From the NCBI RefSeq assembly GCF_040546685.1, contig NZ_JBEPOH010000001.1, forward strand, positions 3,844,001-3,908,000: a stretch of 64,000 bases of DNA. The letters run 5' to 3'. A model generated the notes under the pieces. The model was not told the DNA's origin and did no database searches. It worked only from the letters and a program-made list of their open reading frames with translations. This document shows, piece after piece, positions 1 through 8,207 of the stretch; position 1 is the stretch's first letter, and each line of letters starts with the position of its first letter. Origin of the DNA: Variovorax sp. OAS795 (GTDB lineage: Bacteria; Pseudomonadota; Gammaproteobacteria; Burkholderiales; Burkholderiaceae_C). Both the position numbers and the translations under genes were made by a program.

Positions 1-239
1 GTCATGAGGATCGGCTCGGGCCCGATCGACTTCATCACGTAGTCATTGGGCTTGGGCACTTCGCTTTCATGACCGACGTAGACCCAGGTGCGAAACCATA
101 TCTTGCGCAGCTCTTCTTGAAAGATCGTCGGGTCGGTGTAAAGCGAGCCGTGCACCTGGTTCTCTCGGACCAGATCGCCCCACGCGCGAGGCTCTGGATT
201 TGCGTTGGTGATGGGAATCACCGAGGCACAGGTACTCAT
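1..239 (-). CDS. Aromatic ring-hydroxylating dioxygenase alpha subunit, N-terminal part (cut by window edge)
   Basis: Only the first 79 codons are inside the window. The start ATG (complement of 237-239) is preceded by a good ribosome site (AAGGTGA). The visible protein has the typical start of Rieske non-haem iron oxygenase alpha subunits: an N-terminal helix, LYTDPTIFQEELRKIW, then RTWVYVGHESEVPKPNDYV, which normally runs into the Rieske CxH domain; that domain lies outside the window. Such enzymes dihydroxylate or demethylate aromatic rings using electrons from a ferredoxin. It is divergent from the ferredoxin gene at 402, its probable electron donor, with a shared inverted repeat between them. 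The substrate cannot be told. Confidence 0.85.
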   Translation of the reverse strand, partial: MSTCASVIPITNANPEPRAWGDLVRENQVHGSLYTDPTIFQEELRKIWFRTWVYVGHESEVPKPNDYVMKSIGPEPILM

Positions 240-309
240 GTTGTCACCTTCACAAAGAGTGTTTCTGCAAGACGCAAAAGCATTGCGATGCGCCGCTGTT
301 GGATCAATA

Positions 310-331
310 ATAGTCCGACTGGACGGTCTAT
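310..331. promoter_or_regulatory. Inverted repeat between oxygenase and ferredoxin genes
   Basis: Two 10-base arms, ATAGTCCGAC and GACGGTCTAT, separated by two bases, match as an inverted repeat with 8 of 10 pairs. The site lies between the divergent oxygenase and ferredoxin starts. Similar sequences occur at 3769-3796 and 7503-7531, upstream of the two Bug genes. Probable operator; the binding protein is unknown. Confidence 0.5.
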
Positions 332-401
332 GTCAACAGTACAAAGCGATCAGTTCAGCCACAACGGCTCCGATCAACCTCTATGAGATGTAAGGAAACT
401 C

Positions 402-722
402 ATGCTCCAAGTGACATTCATTGAGCACGATGGCACCACCCATCGGGTGACTGCTCCCCCCGACCGCACGCTGATGCAGATCGCCCTGGACAACGCGGTG
501 CCAGGCATCCTCGGCGACTGCGGCGGCTCCTGCAGTTGCGCCACCTGCCACGCCTACGTCGACGCGCACTGGGCCGACAAACTGCCCGCGATATCGGAGA
601 CGGAGACCTTCATGCTCGAGGGCGTGCCAGACCCGCGCGAGAACAGCCGGCTGTGCTGCCAGATCAAAATGCAAGTCGCACTGGACGGTATCGTCGTTCA
701 GTTGCCGGAAGTGCAGGCCTGA
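402..722 (+). CDS. Adrenodoxin-type [2Fe-2S] ferredoxin
   Basis: A 106-residue soluble ferredoxin with cluster ligands at Cys40, Cys46, Cys49 and Cys86 (C-x5-C-x2-C-x36-C), the exact adrenodoxin/putidaredoxin spacing; Cys44 and Cys85 are extra. The family passes single electrons from an FAD reductase to a Rieske oxygenase or a bacterial P450. It is divergent from the Rieske oxygenase start at 239. Three P450 loci and a matching FAD ferredoxin reductase (21347-22582) lie elsewhere in the window, so more than one partner is possible. Start ATG is preceded by AAGGAAACTC. Confidence 0.93.
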   Translation: MLQVTFIEHDGTTHRVTAPPDRTLMQIALDNAVPGILGDCGGSCSCATCHAYVDAHWADKLPAISETETFMLEGVPDPRENSRLCCQIKMQVALDGIVVQLPEVQA

Positions 723-888
723 GCTGGCGCGACCCGAACACCCTTGGTTTCGTCCCTTGCAGGGCGCAGGTAAGGACCTGTTGATGACATGATCCCGCCG
801 TGGTTCAAGGCCCGCAACTGTGCGAGCGCAGGGCGCGCCTGTCTCTCAAGCAAGTTCATGGCCGAGAAGGCCTGAGCCGCAGAACGAA

Positions 889-1857
889 CTATTGCGGGAA
901 CCCGTCCCGAAAAGAGGTCGGCAAATAGTCTTTCACGCTGAAGTCCTGCCGCAGCCGCGGGATGGCAAAGTCCGCGAACGCCTTTAGCTTTGGCAATGAC
1001 TGGGACCGGCTCGGGTAGAACAGCATGAGACCATCCTCATCGAATCCGAACTCGTCGAGCACCGTCTCCATTTCGCCGCGCGCCAAGTAGTCAAGGACCA
1101 GTGCTGAAGGAACCCTCGCCAGGCCGACCCCTCGCAATGTCGCGTGGATGATCATTTCGACGTCATTGAGGATCAAGGGCCCATCGACCGCGACCTCCAA
1201 GCGCTGCCCTTCCACCATGAATGGCCAAGCCGTGGGCGAGGTCAGGGACAGTCGCGACTGAATGCAGGGCAGCTTGCCCAGATCCTCGGGCCTGGCAGGA
1301 CGCCCGATCTTGCGGAAGAAGAAGGGCGTGCCCACCACCACAAGCCGCACCGGCGGCGTGATTCTGATACCCACCATATCCACCGGGACATGCGCGGGCC
1401 GCCGAATGCCAGCGTCAAATCCGTGTTCCACGATGTCCAGGACACCCTCCTCCCCATACAGTTCTAACTGGACTTTCGGGTAGGCCCGAAAGAAATCCGG
1501 GAACAGCCTGTTCGCCAACAGCGGGAGCATCCCGCGCGGAGACGTAATCCGAAGCTTTCCGCTCACAACGCTTCCCAGGTTTGCCGCCTCGGCGAATCCC
1601 GCGTTCAACATTTCTATCGCCGGCCGCGTATGGGACAAAAGCTGCTCGCCGGCTTGCGTGAGGCCGACGCTGCGGGTCGTCCGGTACAGCAGTGGCACGC
1701 CGACCCGTCCCTCCAGGGCTCGTATGGTCTGACTCACAGCGGAAGACGTGATGCCCAAATGGCGGGCTGCTCCACGGAATCCGCGCAGCTCCGCGACTGC
1801 CAGGAAGACGATCAGACCGTCCAGGTGCGAGCGGTCCACTGGTAAGGGGTGGTGCAC
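889..1857 (-). CDS. LysR-family transcriptional regulator
   Basis: 322 residues with an N-terminal winged helix-turn-helix (about residues 15-75, recognition helix near 38-48, TSSAVSQTIRALE) and a C-terminal effector-binding domain. It resembles the subgroup with a conserved GITSSAVSQ helix and degenerate effector domain. It is divergent from the SDR gene at 1940 across 82 bases that contain a candidate LysR box (1912-1930), so it probably controls that dehydrogenase and itself. Confidence 0.9.
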   Translation of the reverse strand: MHHPLPVDRSHLDGLIVFLAVAELRGFRGAARHLGITSSAVSQTIRALEGRVGVPLLYRTTRSVGLTQAGEQLLSHTRPAIEMLNAGFAEAANLGSVVSGKLRITSPRGMLPLLANRLFPDFFRAYPKVQLELYGEEGVLDIVEHGFDAGIRRPAHVPVDMVGIRITPPVRLVVVGTPFFFRKIGRPARPEDLGKLPCIQSRLSLTSPTAWPFMVEGQRLEVAVDGPLILNDVEMIIHATLRGVGLARVPSALVLDYLARGEMETVLDEFGFDEDGLMLFYPSRSQSLPKLKAFADFAIPRLRQDFSVKDYLPTSFRDGFPQ

Positions 1858-1911
1858 AGGGTGTTCTTCTTTGGGAGGTTGAAGGGTCGACTATTCGGAC
1901 ATAGATTGGGA

Positions 1912-1930
1912 ATTCGATCAACTTACGAAT
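1912..1930. promoter_or_regulatory. Candidate LysR operator
   Basis: ATTCG-N9-CGAAT, a perfect 5-base inverted repeat in the 82-base gap between the divergent LysR and SDR genes, close to the SDR start. Its size and place fit a LysR recognition site. Confidence 0.45.
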
Positions 1931-1939
1931 GAATTCACC

Positions 1940-2683
1940 ATGGGACGACTGGACAACAAGATTGCACTCATCACCGGCGGCAACAGCGGCATCGGGTTTG
2001 CTGCCGCCCGGCTCTTCGCTGCGGAAGGCGCCCAGGTCATCATATGTGGGCGCGACAAGCAGGCAATTGAGGTCGCCGCCTCGGAATTGGGCGTGACGGG
2101 CTTGCATGCTGACGTCAGCTCTCTTTCGGATCTCGACCGTCTCTATGCCGAGATCGGCAAGCGCTTCGGGCACTTGGACATCGTGTTCGCGAATGCGGGT
2201 GTTGCCAACCTCATTCCGTTCGCTGACGTGACGGAACAGCAACTCGATTCCATGTTCGCGATCAATGTCAAGGGCGCCTTTTTCACGGTGCAAAAGGCGC
2301 TTCCTCTTCTCAAGGATGGCTCCTCCATCGTGCTGACCTCGTCCATCGCCAATTCGCGGGGGACAGCGCTGTTCAGCGTTTATAGCGCGACCAAGGCGGC
2401 AGTACGCTCGTTGGCGCGCAGCCTCACGAACGACCTACGAAGCCGGAACATCCGCGTCAACAGCCTCAGCCCGGGGCCAACTGAGACCCCCATGGCCGGC
2501 AAGTTGGGCGTTCCGGATGACAAGGCGGCGCTTTTTGCAGCGTCGATGGCCCCACAAATCCCCGTCGGCCGCATGGGCCGGGCCGACGAAGTCGCAAACG
2601 CAGCGTTGTTCCTGGCGTCGGACGAGAGCTCATTCATCACGGGCGTCGATCTGGCCGCCGACGGCGGCATGGCGCAGATTTGA
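1940..2683 (+). CDS. Short-chain dehydrogenase/reductase (SDR)
   Basis: A classical SDR of 247 residues: cofactor motif TGGNSGIG at 12-19, NAG at 85-87, catalytic Ser135, Tyr148 and Lys152 (YSATK). These enzymes oxidise or reduce alcohols and ketones with NAD(P). Arg38 after the second strand (CGRDK) suggests a preference for NADPH. The gene is divergent from a LysR regulator and convergent with the Bug gene at 2726. The substrate is not deducible. Confidence 0.93.
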   Translation: MGRLDNKIALITGGNSGIGFAAARLFAAEGAQVIICGRDKQAIEVAASELGVTGLHADVSSLSDLDRLYAEIGKRFGHLDIVFANAGVANLIPFADVTEQQLDSMFAINVKGAFFTVQKALPLLKDGSSIVLTSSIANSRGTALFSVYSATKAAVRSLARSLTNDLRSRNIRVNSLSPGPTETPMAGKLGVPDDKAALFAASMAPQIPVGRMGRADEVANAALFLASDESSFITGVDLAADGGMAQI

Positions 2684-2689
2684 GGCATC

Positions 2690-3726
2690 GCGGGTCCGGA
2701 AAGGGCCTGCAAAATTCTCGATCGATCAAGAGGGTTCCAGCTTGATCGCCTTCGCAAGCTTGCGGTATCGGTCGATATCGGCCTTGTACCACCGCTCGGC
2801 CTCAGGCGGCTCATTCACCGCGGCCGGGAAAGCTCCGGATCCTTCCATGAACTGCCGGAAATTGCGATCCGCAAGGCAGGTGTTGAGCGCGACTGACAGA
2901 GTCTTCACGGCTGCGGTCGGAGTCGCTTTTGGAACCATGATGTACCCGTTGATGACATAGTCGAAGTTGGACAGCTCCCTGACTTCTGCGAGCGACGGCA
3001 CGTCTGGGAGTTGGAGACTGCGTGATGTATCAGTGACGAGGAGGGCACGCAGCTTTCCGCTCTTGATCAGATCCACCACATTTCCGATCAGGGGCAGCAC
3101 GCCGAAATCGACATGCCCGCCGGCAATATCGGTAATGAAAGTTCCGGCGCCTTTGTAGGGCACGTGAATGGCGTCCAGCGAGAGCTGCATCTTCATGTCT
3201 TCAATGGCCAGGTGCGCGAAGGAACCAATCCCAAAGCTGCCATAAGAAAGCGACGGTTTGGATCTGTCCTGCAGGCGCTCGGCCAATTCGCGGAATGTGT
3301 TTGCGCCCAGATTGCCCCGCGTTACCAGAACCAGGCGTGTGGCTCCGATGCCTGTCACGGCGCGCAGGTCTTCAGCCTTGTACTTCACACCGCTCATGCT
3401 GAGGGGTGCCAGGATGGATTCACTGGGGCCGGCGAACAGTAGAGTCGTGCCGTCGGCGGGAGCTGCAAGCAACTTCCCGACGCCAATCGTTCCGGACGCG
3501 CCCGAGATGTTCTCGACAATCACCGTCTGATTGAGTGCGCGCTGCAGAAGGGGCTGCAAGTTGCGCATGGTTGCGTCCGCCGAGCCACCTACAGGAAATG
3601 GAACGATCAGCGTGACCACCTGATTGGGCTTGCCTACCTGCGCGCGCGCCGCATCGGCTGCGATCAACGCCAGAACGGACGCTATGAATGAACGACGAGT
3701 GGGAAGGCTCACGAGTTGTCTCCTGT
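2690..3726 (-). repeat. Segmental duplication, copy 1 (Bug gene and flank)
   Basis: This stretch and 6422-7456 are homologous at DNA level. The 3' flank (GCGGGTCCGG / GCGGGCCCGC, then CTCGATCGATCAAGAGGG), the coding sequence and the RBS-GTG start (AGGAGACAACT) are all shared. The copies now differ in many codons, so the duplication is not recent. No inverted repeats or transposase mark the ends. Confidence 0.75.
2726..3712 (-). CDS. Bug-family (TTT) periplasmic substrate-binding protein, copy 1
   Basis: 328 residues with a signal peptide carrying a twin-arginine pattern (TRRSFIA) and an AxA cleavage site near residue 24. The mature protein has the Bug hallmarks: a VPFPVGGSADATMRNL ligand loop, the GASGTIGV segment, and YGSFGIGSFAHLAIE. 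Bug proteins capture organic anions in the periplasm for tripartite tricarboxylate transporters or for sensing. No membrane subunits lie nearby, as is common for orphan Bug genes in Burkholderiales. The start is GTG at 3712 with AGGAGA six bases upstream. A paralogue with identical layout lies at 6455-7441. Confidence 0.93.
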   Translation of the reverse strand: MSLPTRRSFIASVLALIAADAARAQVGKPNQVVTLIVPFPVGGSADATMRNLQPLLQRALNQTVIVENISGASGTIGVGKLLAAPADGTTLLFAGPSESILAPLSMSGVKYKAEDLRAVTGIGATRLVLVTRGNLGANTFRELAERLQDRSKPSLSYGSFGIGSFAHLAIEDMKMQLSLDAIHVPYKGAGTFITDIAGGHVDFGVLPLIGNVVDLIKSGKLRALLVTDTSRSLQLPDVPSLAEVRELSNFDYVINGYIMVPKATPTAAVKTLSVALNTCLADRNFRQFMEGSGAFPAAVNEPPEAERWYKADIDRYRKLAKAIKLEPS

Positions 3727-3768
3727 AGTTGATTTTTCACCGGCCTGGGATTGGGAAGAGAAGCCCCG

Positions 3769-3796
3769 CTATTGTCCGACCGCATGGTCTTTTATG
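3769..3796. promoter_or_regulatory. ATAGTCCGAC-type inverted repeat, second copy
   Basis: CTATTGTCCGAC followed after five bases by GGTCTTTTATG resembles the sites at 310-331 and 7503-7531. It lies between the divergent Bug gene (start 3712) and NTF2-like gene (start 3911) and could serve both. Confidence 0.4.
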
Positions 3797-3910
3797 GAGA
3801 CGATATTGATCAGTGCAGCTTCGCAGCCTGATCATCAAGCGCACCGGGACAGCTGTAGTTCGCGCGGATATCCTTGTCGCGAAACTCTCAAGCCGTTAAG
3901 GAGACGACAG

Positions 3911-4504
3911 ATGAAATACGACATCAACCAGCGCATGCATGTGGTCGACGATGCGATCGAGCGATGCGCTAACCCATTCCACAAGGCCATCCTCGAGAAC
4001 TACCGTCGCCACGCCAATCTCGAGGTGTGCGGCATGTGGGAGCAGATTCTGGTTCCCGAAATGACCGCGCCCGACGCCGTGTACCGCATTCATGTCTGCG
4101 AGCAGTTGTTCTCAGCGAAGGGGATGACTGAAGTATCCGCAATCTATCGGATGATGGTGGATACCGAGAGCACCGTCATCTACCACACCGACGAACACAT
4201 CATGGTTTCCGACGACGGGCTGATGACTGACTACATCAGCCATCGCTTCTGGAAAGGCGCTCAATTGCAGGCGCAGGGCGTGACCGTCGAAGATCCCGCG
4301 AAGTTCTACATCGTCAGCCAAAGCATCATCTGCTTCTTCCCTTACAACAGCGATGCCCTCTTGGCCGGCGAGACGGTCTTCCACGGTGCAGATATGAAAG
4401 TTCGGCCCTGCCCCCCCGAGGAATTCATCACCGTCGCTGAATGTCGCGAGAAGCTCTTGCCAAGAATGAAGTCCGTAGAGCAGATCCGCTTCCAAGGCCG
4501 ATAG
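3911..4504 (+). CDS. NTF2-like protein of unknown function (family member 1)
   Basis: 197 residues. The start at 3911 is chosen because of AAGGAGACGACAG just upstream; the frame stays open for 65 codons further upstream but that part looks non-coding. No signal peptide or membrane segment. It is homologous to the products at 4619, 56028 and 59134. Shared features are an N-terminal helix with [13 protein letters not shown] (nearly identical in the 59134 product), a YRI/YRF strand, a region predicting a cone-shaped alpha+beta fold, a DPxxFY segment, a GE strand and a PxEF...A..REKLLP tail. The fold is that of SnoaL/ketosteroid-isomerase-like proteins, but no catalytic residues are obvious. Divergent from Bug copy 1 and followed by another member. 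Confidence 0.75.
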   Translation: MKYDINQRMHVVDDAIERCANPFHKAILENYRRHANLEVCGMWEQILVPEMTAPDAVYRIHVCEQLFSAKGMTEVSAIYRMMVDTESTVIYHTDEHIMVSDDGLMTDYISHRFWKGAQLQAQGVTVEDPAKFYIVSQSIICFFPYNSDALLAGETVFHGADMKVRPCPPEEFITVAECREKLLPRMKSVEQIRFQGR

Positions 4505-4618
4505 CGAGCATTGATAAGTTCAGCTGTGCGCTGCGCTCATTGCCCACGCGATAGTCAGTACGAGCTGTCGAACCTATCCTTCCGCTTGGCTTAATGGACG
4601 AACAAAGAGGAGATACGA

Positions 4619-5221
4619 ATGAAGTCGGACATCACTAAATCCCTACAGTCCGTGGATCGCTTGCTCGCGAGCAGTTCATTGACGCCTCTCCAAAGGCATT
4701 ACCTCCAGGTTTACAAAAGGCACTCGCTATCGGAGGTCGTTCGACTGATCGACAAGATTTTCGAGCCGGCCATGATGGTGGACGAACCGCACTACAGGAT
4801 CCAGCTAGGAGGAACTCTTGTGGAACTCAAAGGGCGCGAGGAAGTCAGGGGTTTCTACGACAAGTTTGGTGGTTCCGTGATTCTTCACGAGGACCAAGTG
4901 ATCCATCTCTCGGAGCAATCCTTCACTTACTGCTCAACGCTAGTTCAGCATGTGACTGGCGCCCAAGTGGTGGCTATGGGCCGGAAGGCTGACCCGACAG
5001 GCCACTACGTGAGGCGCTCGGAAGGTGCGGTCGCGCTTTGGACGTTTGATAAACGAGGACGATTGACGGGGGAGTTCGGCAGCGACATGGACTCTGAATT
5101 CATTCAGATTCCGGCCGACGAATTCATTTCCCCACAAGAGGCTCGTGAAAAACTGATTCCGCTGATTATTCCTCTTCCAGAGTTCAATCCCGATCAGCAA
5201 TCCACATTCCGATCAAGGTGA
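4619..5221 (+). CDS. NTF2-like protein of unknown function (family member 2)
   Basis: 200 residues, ATG preceded by AAGAGGAGATACGA. It follows member 1 after 114 bases and overlaps the reductase gene at 5218 by four bases (GTGA), so the two are probably translationally coupled. Similar to members 1, 3 and 4: TPLQRHYLQVYKRHS, YRIQLGG, EEVRGFYDKF, DPTGHYV, DKRGRLTGEFGSD and the tail PADEFISPQEAREKLIPLI. Cytoplasmic. Pairing with an NAD(P)H reductase hints at binding or isomerising its substrate or product, but this is inference. Confidence 0.75.
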   Translation: MKSDITKSLQSVDRLLASSSLTPLQRHYLQVYKRHSLSEVVRLIDKIFEPAMMVDEPHYRIQLGGTLVELKGREEVRGFYDKFGGSVILHEDQVIHLSEQSFTYCSTLVQHVTGAQVVAMGRKADPTGHYVRRSEGAVALWTFDKRGRLTGEFGSDMDSEFIQIPADEFISPQEAREKLIPLIIPLPEFNPDQQSTFRSR

Positions 5222-6222
5222 GCCTTCCCAATCTTCCTGCGTCCATGCGCGCTATCGAAATCTCTGAACCCGGCCTTCCGGAAGTCTTGCGCCTTTGCGA
5301 GCGGCCGGTGCCCAGCGTTCTTGCCGGAGAGCTCCTCATCAAGGTCGCCGCGGCAGGACTGAATCGGGGTGACATCGTTCAGCGACAGGGAAACTACCCG
5401 CCGCCGCCGGGGGCGTCAGATCTGCCCGGACTCGAAGTGTCCGGTACAGTGGTCGCAGTTGGCCCGCACACGACGGGTTTTGAAGCCGGGCAGGAGGTCT
5501 GCGCCTTGCTTCCAGGAGGGGGTTATGCAGAGTACTGTGCTGTACCTGCGACCCAGTGCCTGCCCGTTCCGCGAGGCGTTTCCTTGATTGACGCCGCATC
5601 GTTGCCGGAGGCCTTTTGCACGGTGTGGGGTGCCGTGTGGCAAGAGGGTGAGTTCACGGCTGGAGAAAGTCTCCTTGTCCAGGGAGGCTCCAGCGGCATT
5701 GGCGTTGCGGCCATACAGATGGCAGCAGCACTCGGCCATCCCGTCTACACCACCGCTGGCACCGATGAAAAATGCGCTGCATGCATTGAAATGGGTGCGA
5801 CGCGCGCGATTAATTATCGGAAGGAAGACTTCGCCGCCGCAGTGCGCACCGCGACGGAAAGAGCCGGCGTGAACGTTATCCTCGATATGGTCGGCGGAGA
5901 CTATGTTCCGCGCGAAATTTCAGCACTTGCGGACTACGGGCGCCTGGTCTTTATCGCCGCTCTGGGTGGTCATATGGCGAATTTCGACATCTACGAGGTG
6001 ATGAAGCGCCGCCTCAAGATCACCGGTTCGACCCTGCGCTCTCGGCCGCCTGCTTACAAGGCTGCAATTGTGAACGCGCTGATGGTTCGCATTTGGCCGC
6101 ACATCGCGAGCGGCAAAATTCGACCTGTGATCGACCGCAGGTTCGCCCTGCACGAGGCAGCAGCTGCGCACGTTGCGCTGGAAGCCGGCGGTCATATCGG
6201 CAAAATCCTGCTGGTGGTCTGA
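5218..6222 (+). CDS. NAD(P)H:quinone oxidoreductase, zinc-free medium-chain reductase
   Basis: 334 residues of the PIG3/QOR branch: a GroES-like N-terminal domain (GLNRGDIVQRQGNYPPPPG), a Rossmann motif VQGGSSGIGVAAIQMA around 155-170, and INYRKEDF. No catalytic or structural zinc ligands. It should reduce quinones or enones with NADPH. The GTG at 5218 overlaps the previous stop; a second possible start is ATG 5245 (MRAIEI), where homologues often begin, but neither has a strong RBS, so coupling to member 2 is likely. Confidence 0.9.
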   Translation: MSLPNLPASMRAIEISEPGLPEVLRLCERPVPSVLAGELLIKVAAAGLNRGDIVQRQGNYPPPPGASDLPGLEVSGTVVAVGPHTTGFEAGQEVCALLPGGGYAEYCAVPATQCLPVPRGVSLIDAASLPEAFCTVWGAVWQEGEFTAGESLLVQGGSSGIGVAAIQMAAALGHPVYTTAGTDEKCAACIEMGATRAINYRKEDFAAAVRTATERAGVNVILDMVGGDYVPREISALADYGRLVFIAALGGHMANFDIYEVMKRRLKITGSTLRSRPPAYKAAIVNALMVRIWPHIASGKIRPVIDRRFALHEAAAAHVALEAGGHIGKILLVV

Positions 6223-6347
6223 TGAACAGGTTCTGCTGAGGGCAAGCGGCGACAGCTTCTCCGACGCCAATCACGCAGCCGTGAGGATGCTGAGATAGGA
6301 CGCCAAGGCGGAGCCACCGCTGTTGCGTTGAACACTGCGCTCATGCG

Positions 6348-6440
6348 GCCGCGCTCAACCTGCAGTTCCGCGCGGCTCAGGACATGGCAGTGCAGCCCTG
6401 CCCTCTCGAGGAATTCATGTTGCGGGCCCGCAAGGCCTGC
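6348..6440 (+). pseudogene. Relic of an NTF2-like gene (C-terminal end)
   Basis: Reading from GAC at 6381 gives DMAVQPCPLEEF, matching DMKVRPCPPEEF near the end of member 1 at both protein and DNA level (about 31 of 39 aligned bases by eye). No start and no full frame remain. It sits just before the second Bug copy, so an NTF2-like gene next to a Bug gene seems to have existed twice. Confidence 0.55.
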
Positions 6441-7456
6441 AAATTCTCGATCGATCAAGAGGGCTCCAGCTTGATCGCCTTGGCAAGCTTGCGGTATCGG
6501 TCGATATCCGCCTTGTACCAACGCTCGGCTTCGGATGGCTCGTGCGGTGCCGGCGGCGTCGCCCCGGTTCCTTCTAGGAACTGCCGAAAAGCGGGATCTG
6601 CGATACAGGTGTTGACCGCGGCTGCAAGGCGTTCAACGACTGCGTCTGGCGTCGCTCTCGGAACTACGACGTACCCGCGGATGACATACTCAAAGTTCGA
6701 TAAACCCTTGACTTCCAAAGCCGACGGGACATGAGGGAGCTGCGGGTTGCGCGATGTGTCAGTGACGAGGAGAGCGCGAAACTTTCCGGACTTGATCAGG
6801 TCAGCCACGTTTCCGACAAGCGGGAGGAGGCCGAAGTCGACGTGTCCACCGGCAAGATCCGTGACGAGCACTCCGGAGCCTTTGTATGGCACGTGTGTGG
6901 CGTCTACGGAAAGCTGCGTCTTCATGTCCTCCATCGCCAGGTGCGCATAGGACCCGATTCCGAAGCTGCCATAGGAGAGTGACGGCTTGGATTTGTCCCG
7001 CATGCGCTCGACCAGTTCCGCGAATGTCCCGACGCCAAGATCTGACCTCGCTACCAGAACCAGGGTGTGGGACCCGATGCCTGCCACGGCGCGCAGGTGT
7101 TCGGATTTGTACTTCACGCCGAGTACGACGAGGGGGGCCAGAATAATCTCAGTGGGACCAGCCAACAACAGAGCTGAGCCGTCGGACGGGCCTGCAAGCA
7201 ACTTGTTTACACCGATCGTTCCGGACGCGCCCCCGATGTTCTCGACAATTACTGCCTGCTCAAGAACGCGCTGTAGGGTGGGCTGCATACCGCGCGCGGT
7301 AGCGTCTGAAGCGCCGCCAGTCGGATAAGGAACTATCAGGGTGGTCAAGCTTTTGGGCTTGGTTGTCTGCGCACGCGCAGCGCCGCCTGCAGCAAGTGCC
7401 AGTGCGGTCGCCATGAATGAACGACGAGTCGGAAGGCTCACAAGTTGTCTCCTGCT
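6422..7456 (-). repeat. Segmental duplication, copy 2 (Bug gene and flank)
   Basis: Partner of 2690-3726; see that entry. Homology ends a little upstream of the ribosome site (AGTTGTCTCCTG on the plus strand in both copies). Confidence 0.75.
6455..7441 (-). CDS. Bug-family (TTT) periplasmic substrate-binding protein, copy 2
   Basis: 328 residues, the same length as copy 1. The start is taken as GTG at 7441 because AGGAGACAACT precedes it exactly as in copy 1; an ATG at 7465 is in frame but lies upstream of that ribosome site. Twin-arginine-like signal (TRRSFMATALALAAG), then VPYPTGGASDATARGM, GASGTIGVNKLL and YGSFGIGSYAHLAMED. The C-terminal ends AERWYKADIDRYRKLAKAIK are the same in both copies. 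Differences concentrate in the middle, so ligand preference may have diverged. Confidence 0.92.
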   Translation of the reverse strand: MSLPTRRSFMATALALAAGGAARAQTTKPKSLTTLIVPYPTGGASDATARGMQPTLQRVLEQAVIVENIGGASGTIGVNKLLAGPSDGSALLLAGPTEIILAPLVVLGVKYKSEHLRAVAGIGSHTLVLVARSDLGVGTFAELVERMRDKSKPSLSYGSFGIGSYAHLAMEDMKTQLSVDATHVPYKGSGVLVTDLAGGHVDFGLLPLVGNVADLIKSGKFRALLVTDTSRNPQLPHVPSALEVKGLSNFEYVIRGYVVVPRATPDAVVERLAAAVNTCIADPAFRQFLEGTGATPPAPHEPSEAERWYKADIDRYRKLAKAIKLEPS

Positions 7457-7864
7457 GTACTGCATTTCGATGGGTGGGGAGGTGGAAAGAAGCTTAGCTC
7501 AAAATAGTCCGACACGCCGGTATATCTATAGCTTCAGGTCCGACGCGAGCGGCCCGCAAGCGCCAAGGTTCTGTCGCACTACGGTCGTCCGGTTACGCTC
7601 GAGCGAGGCACGATGCTTGTCCTGGCGCGGTTGCACCCAGGGCAACCGGGCCGCGTCGTGCAGGCGCTCGCCCACCGAAAAGCTAGTGATGGGCGAAATC
7701 GATCTTGATCAGTTGAACTTCGTTGACGGCTGGCTCGACACCGCCGGCCACTACTCGCAGCCAGAAACTCTGCGCTGGATGTCAATAAGCAAGGAATGTG
7801 GCGCGATTAGAAGTCCGACAAGACCACTGGATTCCACGCATTTCCTGCTTCCGCGTCGCGTGTG
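7442..7864. other. Non-coding or decayed stretch upstream of Bug copy 2
   Basis: No convincing intact gene. It holds the Bug promoter region with the inverted repeat at 7503-7531, then short open stretches (for example around 7570-7700 and 7690-7790, plus strand) in different frames that look like fragments of lost genes but match no family I recognise. Confidence 0.5.
7503..7531. promoter_or_regulatory. ATAGTCCGAC-type inverted repeat, third copy
   Basis: AATAGTCCGACACG followed by CCGGTATATCTATAG, upstream of Bug copy 2 (start 7441). It shares ATAGTCCGAC exactly with the copy at 310-331, and its right arm ends in CTAT. Confidence 0.45.
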
Positions 7865-8029
7865 ATCCTGGAGTCGCGTGCACTCGCGGTGACCGCCTGT
7901 CGCAACAGCCTGGAGCAGCAGTTGACCCTCGAATGCGAGCGCCAGCAGGCGCTGATCGATGACAGCTCTTTTGCGCAAGGCGTGGCCGCATTTGCCGAGC
8001 GGCGTTCGCCCGTTTTTGGCGGACACTGA
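7865..8029 (+). pseudogene. Enoyl-CoA hydratase relic (C-terminal fragment)
   Basis: Fifty-four codons to a TGA at 8027-8029 read as the end of a crotonase: ALAVTACRNSLEQQLTLECE, then QGVAAFAERRSPVFGGH, the usual EGVxAFxEKRxPxFxG tail of enoyl-CoA hydratases. The catalytic N-terminal two thirds are missing and no start is present, so it is a broken gene. Confidence 0.7.
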
Positions 8030-8036
8030 GCGCGCG

Positions 8037-8126
8037 ATGCCTAAGGACTCCCGCCAGCGATGCGAAGTTGACGACGCGGCCCTTGCCGCTGGCCTTCGTG
8101 GGATAGCAGCCTTGCACTGCGCGCAA
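8037..8126 (-). pseudogene. SDR relic
   Basis: On the minus strand, MRAVQGCYPTKASG followed by KGRVVNFASLAGVL is the central part of a short-chain dehydrogenase (strand beta-5 with the catalytic Ser). Neither the cofactor motif nor the YxxxK part remains. A short decay product next to the crotonase relic. Confidence 0.5.
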
Positions 8127-8207
8127 GGTGGCGCACTACGCGCAGCAAATCAGGGCGAGTGCGTTCGATGGACAGCGTGCAGATCATCAAGGCCGATGAA
8201 AATGAAC

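Noticed and set aside
7341..7865. Open frame of 174 codons on the plus strand
   Set aside because: It starts antisense to the Bug signal peptide and shows no homology or ribosome site.
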